NCBI RefSeq assembly: GCF_900114995.1
Contig: NZ_FOUX01000002.1
Coordinates: 1,488,001-1,552,000, forward strand
Source: Chitinophaga sp. YR627
Lineage (GTDB): Bacteria; Bacteroidota; Bacteroidia; Chitinophagales; Chitinophagaceae
DNA length: 64,000 nucleotides
Direction: 5' to 3'
This document shows, one piece after another, positions 61,732-64,000 of the stretch. The first letter of the stretch is position 1. Every line of letters begins with the position of its first letter. The notes under the pieces are model-generated. The model searched no databases and had not been told where the DNA came from. It worked only from the letters and a program-made list of their open reading frames with translations. The position numbers were made by a program, and so were the translations under genes.

Positions 61732-61986
61732 TTATTTGCCCTGCAAACTGTTCTCTCTTTGTTCCAGCTTGCTGATCTTTCTGTCCAGTGCTATTAAAAA
61801 TATAACAATCCCGATAAAGATGATCAGCAGCACACCTACTATCACATAGATCTTGCCATTACTGCGAAAAAATTCGTTGACAGGCCCTGTCTCTGTATTC
61901 TGATTTTGATTTTCCTGTGCGTTAGCAAACAGGGAAATGAGTAACAGCAGGCAGGTACAGCAGAAAGAAAATGCTTTGTTGATCAT
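61732..61986 (-). CDS. ccmD: CcmD family protein
   Basis: An 84-residue protein with a hydrophobic signal (residues ~6-23), one transmembrane helix ([30 protein letters not shown]) and a charged C-terminal tail. The VxxLxxIFxGIVxFLxxLDRKIxKLE pattern and small size match CcmD-like proteins of Bacteroidota. It is part of the haem-export complex for c-type cytochrome maturation. It overlaps ccmC by 4 bp. Confidence 0.85.
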   Translation of the reverse strand: MINKAFSFCCTCLLLLISLFANAQENQNQNTETGPVNEFFRSNGKIYVIVGVLLIIFIGIVIFLIALDRKISKLEQRENSLQGK

Positions 61987-62645
61987 TTAAAAATATTTTT
62001 TAGCTCTAATTTTTTGTACCGAACAAGCAGGGTGTAGATCCATACACTCAGCAGGGTCCAACCAATGAACGCAGGGTAGAGAACCCATTTCATGTGGTTA
62101 TCGGTGTCACTGGATGCAAATCCAGGCGTGGTGGCGCTTCCGGGATGCAGGGAATCGACCATGCGCGGGATGATATACGTTAAGGGAATCAACAAAGCAA
62201 ATGCGAAAATGTTAAACACGGCAGAGATCCTCGCGCGCTTATCGATGTCCGGAATGGACAAACGTAATACGAGGTAAGCCATATAGATCATGAGCGCAAC
62301 AGCCGTCAGCATCTGTTTAGGATCACGGGTAAAGGAACCACCCCATGTATAGGTCGCCCACAATGTACCCGTAGCGAAGCCCAGGATGCCATAAAACACC
62401 CCTACACTCGCAGCTGAACTTGCGTATGCATCTCTACGAAGATCGTATTTAGAAAGATAGAGAACGGAATTGATCACGGAGATAGTGAACATGGTATACA
62501 TGCATATCCACATGGGAACGTGAAAGAAAAGGCCGCGGGAAGACTGCCCGTTTGTGCCGATAATCGGTATCTCAACAGTAAATCCTGCGATGATAACGTA
62601 TACGAGGATAATTACTGCTAGAGCTTTCCACCAATGCTTTGCCAT
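61983..62645 (-). CDS. ccmC: Haem exporter membrane protein CcmC/CcsA family
   Basis: A 220-residue protein with six transmembrane helices. FFHVPMWICMYTMFTISVINSVLYLS supplies a conserved haem-ligand His, and the TYTWGGSFTRDPKQ segment corresponds to the tryptophan-rich WWD haem loop, here with a reduced tryptophan set. The second ligand lies near LHPGSATTPGFASSDTDNHMKWVLYPAFIGWTLLS. It handles haem at the periplasmic face for cytochrome c assembly. A good promoter (62668-62699) lies upstream. Confidence 0.9.
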   Translation of the reverse strand: MAKHWWKALAVIILVYVIIAGFTVEIPIIGTNGQSSRGLFFHVPMWICMYTMFTISVINSVLYLSKYDLRRDAYASSAASVGVFYGILGFATGTLWATYTWGGSFTRDPKQMLTAVALMIYMAYLVLRLSIPDIDKRARISAVFNIFAFALLIPLTYIIPRMVDSLHPGSATTPGFASSDTDNHMKWVLYPAFIGWTLLSVWIYTLLVRYKKLELKNIFK

Positions 62646-62667
62646 TTTAAACCAACTATATTGGGGG

Positions 62668-62699
62668 CAAACCTACAGGTTTTATCACTAATCACAAAA
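62668..62699 (-). promoter_or_regulatory. Promoter of ccmC-ccmD
   Basis: Reading minus: TTTTG (62699-62695), 19-bp spacer, TAGGTTTG (62675-62668), an exact TAnnTTTG, 22 bp before the ccmC ATG. It lies in the 91-bp gap after ccmB. Confidence 0.65.
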
Positions 62700-62736
62700 T
62701 TCAGTAACCTGTTTCCGGTCAGCTATACCACTGTTG

Positions 62737-63402
62737 CTAGTCTTTCCACAGGAAAGGAAATAACACTAAGGATAAGGCGATGATCAGCACATCCATGCTA
62801 CCCATCATCAGGAACATCTTAGGTAAACCTGGCTGATAAACCGTTATAAAAGAGGACTTTGCAATATTGGAGAGCAGCATTAAGAGCGGGAGCATGATCG
62901 GGAAACCCATGATCGCCATCAACGCCGCATTCTGATTGGCCTGGGCTGCAATAGCCGCCAGCATGGTAAAAAGCAGCGACAGACTGATGCCTCCCAGGAG
63001 GATCACCCCCAGAAAATACCAGAAGCTGGTCACCGGATTACCCAGGAACATCATACAGCATCCCATGGTAATCAACGTCATCACTGACATGAGTATGATG
63101 TTGTAGATCAGTTTAGCCGCAATAAAACTACGTGGATGTACCAGGGAATAAAAATATAACAAACGCCCCCTGTTTTCCTGCACGAAACTTTTGGCAATGG
63201 CATTCACCGCTACAAACAACTGTACTACCCAGAAAAGGGCATTCCAGATCTTTTCTTCCGGTTTGTCAATCATCAGATTTATTACAAACACAGTGGATAT
63301 AATATATAGGAGGATACCGTAAAAGGCGTATTTCTGTCGTAACTCGAGCAAAATGTCCTTTTTTACTAAGGTAAGTGTTTGTCTGAAGGCACTGGATTTC
63401 AT
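62737..63402 (-). CDS. ccmB: Haem exporter permease CcmB
   Basis: A 221-residue protein with six transmembrane helices. LTLVKKDILLELRQKYAFYGILLY opens the family domain, then FWVVQLFVAVNAIAKSFVQENRGRLLYFYSLVHPRSFIAAKLIYN (the conserved ENRGRLLYFY stretch), and GFPIMLPLLMLL near the end. It is a channel subunit of the CcmABCD haem exporter; CcmA is not in the window. TATCTTTG 7 bases upstream of the start is an exact -7 box. Confidence 0.92.
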   Translation of the reverse strand: MKSSAFRQTLTLVKKDILLELRQKYAFYGILLYIISTVFVINLMIDKPEEKIWNALFWVVQLFVAVNAIAKSFVQENRGRLLYFYSLVHPRSFIAAKLIYNIILMSVMTLITMGCCMMFLGNPVTSFWYFLGVILLGGISLSLLFTMLAAIAAQANQNAALMAIMGFPIMLPLLMLLSNIAKSSFITVYQPGLPKMFLMMGSMDVLIIALSLVLFPFLWKD

Positions 63403-63409
63403 GAGGAGG

Positions 63410-63436
63410 CAAAGATAGTAGAATCACTTATATTCG
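63410..63436. promoter_or_regulatory. Divergent -7 boxes between ccmB and the biotin carboxylase gene
   Basis: TATCTTTG (63417-63410, reading minus) is exact for ccmB. TATATTCG (63429-63436, reading plus) is a 7-of-8 match for the biotin carboxylase gene. Both lie within 8 bp of the starts, implying almost leaderless transcripts. No strong TTG -33 boxes. Confidence 0.45.
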
Positions 63437-63441
63437 CTTCC

Positions 63442-64000
63442 ATGAAAAAAATACTGGTAGCCAACCGTGGTGAAATTGCACTGCGGATCATGCGATCTGC
63501 CCGGGAAATGGGGATCGCGACAGTAGCTGTATATTCCGAAGCCGACCGTTCAATGCCTTTCGTGCAGTATGCGGACGAGGCGGTATGTATAGGTCCGGCA
63601 CCCTCCAGCCAGTCCTACCTGCTGATCGATAAGATCATTGGCGCAGCCCGGCAGACCGGCGCAGACGCCATCCACCCTGGTTATGGTTTCCTCAGCGAAA
63701 ATGCCCGTTTTGCACAGGCCGTTAAGGACGCCGGACTCATTTTCATTGGTCCCAGCGCATCTGCCATCGAAATGATGGGTAGCAAGCTGGCGGCTAAACA
63801 GGCAGCCCAGCGCTTCGGGGTACCCATGGTACCAGGTACCGAAACGCCTTTACGCAGTCTGGAAGAAGCCCGGGAAGTCGTACAGAAGACCGGTTTCCCA
63901 ATCCTCATCAAAGCTTCCGCTGGTGGTGGTGGTAAAGGTATGCGCGTGGTAAACGCCCCTGAAGAACTGGAGGAACAGATCAGACTGGCCAAAAGTGAAG
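63442..64000 (+). CDS. accC: Biotin carboxylase subunit, cut by the window edge
   Basis: The first 186 residues are present. KKILVANRGEIALRIMRSAREMGI is the N-terminal pre-ATP-grasp signature. DAIHPGYGFLSENARFA is the central pre-ATP motif. MMGSKLAAKQAAQRFGVPMVPGT starts the ATP-grasp domain, and ILIKASAGGGGKGMRVV is the ATP glycine loop. It carries CO2 to biotin in acetyl- or propionyl-CoA carboxylase, or pyruvate carboxylase if the gene is longer than the window shows. The start is 8 bp after the TATATTCG box. Symbol assumes acetyl-CoA carboxylase. Confidence 0.92.
   Translation, partial: MKKILVANRGEIALRIMRSAREMGIATVAVYSEADRSMPFVQYADEAVCIGPAPSSQSYLLIDKIIGAARQTGADAIHPGYGFLSENARFAQAVKDAGLIFIGPSASAIEMMGSKLAAKQAAQRFGVPMVPGTETPLRSLEEAREVVQKTGFPILIKASAGGGGKGMRVVNAPEELEEQIRLAKSE

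Overview
The window looks like chromosome from a Chitinophaga-type member of the Bacteroidota. The signs are a SusC/SusD outer-membrane pair, several starts preceded by TAnnTTTG (-7) with TTG (-33) boxes, a fused E1 alpha/beta dehydrogenase, Bacteroidota-only small families (DUF5694, DUF4265, DUF6268) and a CcmB-CcmC-CcmD block. No rRNA or CRISPR array was seen. One tRNA (Met, CAT) is present.

Layout. 1-2.4 kb: end of a polysaccharide-utilisation operon on the minus strand (six-hairpin glycosidase-like protein, then the start of a probable GH88/GH105 hydrolase), with a LacI-type operator. 2.5-4.5 kb: isoaspartyl peptidase and two small membrane proteins, one clearly YiaA-like. 4.6-12.2 kb: a tight plus-strand operon of AdoMet decarboxylase, a DUF4178 zinc-ribbon membrane protein, a tiny membrane protein, DUF350, a membrane-embedded aminopropyltransferase, an exported FAD amine-oxidase-like protein and a His-containing membrane protein, followed by a VIT1-like transporter. 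It reads as an envelope-located polyamine pathway.

12.2-19.0 kb: a GHKL ATPase and a small hypothetical gene, then a minus-strand cluster of caspase-like protease, TIR-TM-FGE fusion, YegP/DUF1508, TerB-like protein, coiled-coil membrane protein and VWA-like lipoprotein. This is the best candidate for an undescribed conflict or cell-suicide system. 19.3-25.4 kb: hypothetical genes, a LuxR-type two-component system, DUF4265 and a surface protein with a coiled-coil tail. 25.4-30.4 kb: SusC/SusD with a strong promoter, a 28-codon upstream ORF and a structured leader. 30.5-42.1 kb: accessory genes (a large nuclease-like protein, an ATP-grasp enzyme, a pyruvyltransferase, a Crp regulator, an FAH/outer-membrane pair, a tandem duplicate with a frameshifted second copy, and an AT-rich DUF5694 gene) plus a decayed phosphatase.

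42.2-47.0 kb: a probable small island next to tRNA-Met, carrying an FtsX-type permease and a Septu-like ATPase/HNH pair. A repeat of the tRNA 3' end plus a second terminator lies at 42.32-42.36 kb, and a MITE-like element sits just outside. 47.1-64 kb is mostly housekeeping: E1 dehydrogenase with MarR, prs-rplY-pth-FAH, radC, Gfo/Idh, ispD, queA, oligopeptide ABC ATPase, AMP nucleosidase, glutamate dehydrogenase, ccmD-ccmC-ccmB and the start of a biotin carboxylase.

All family assignments come from reading motifs; no database search was run.
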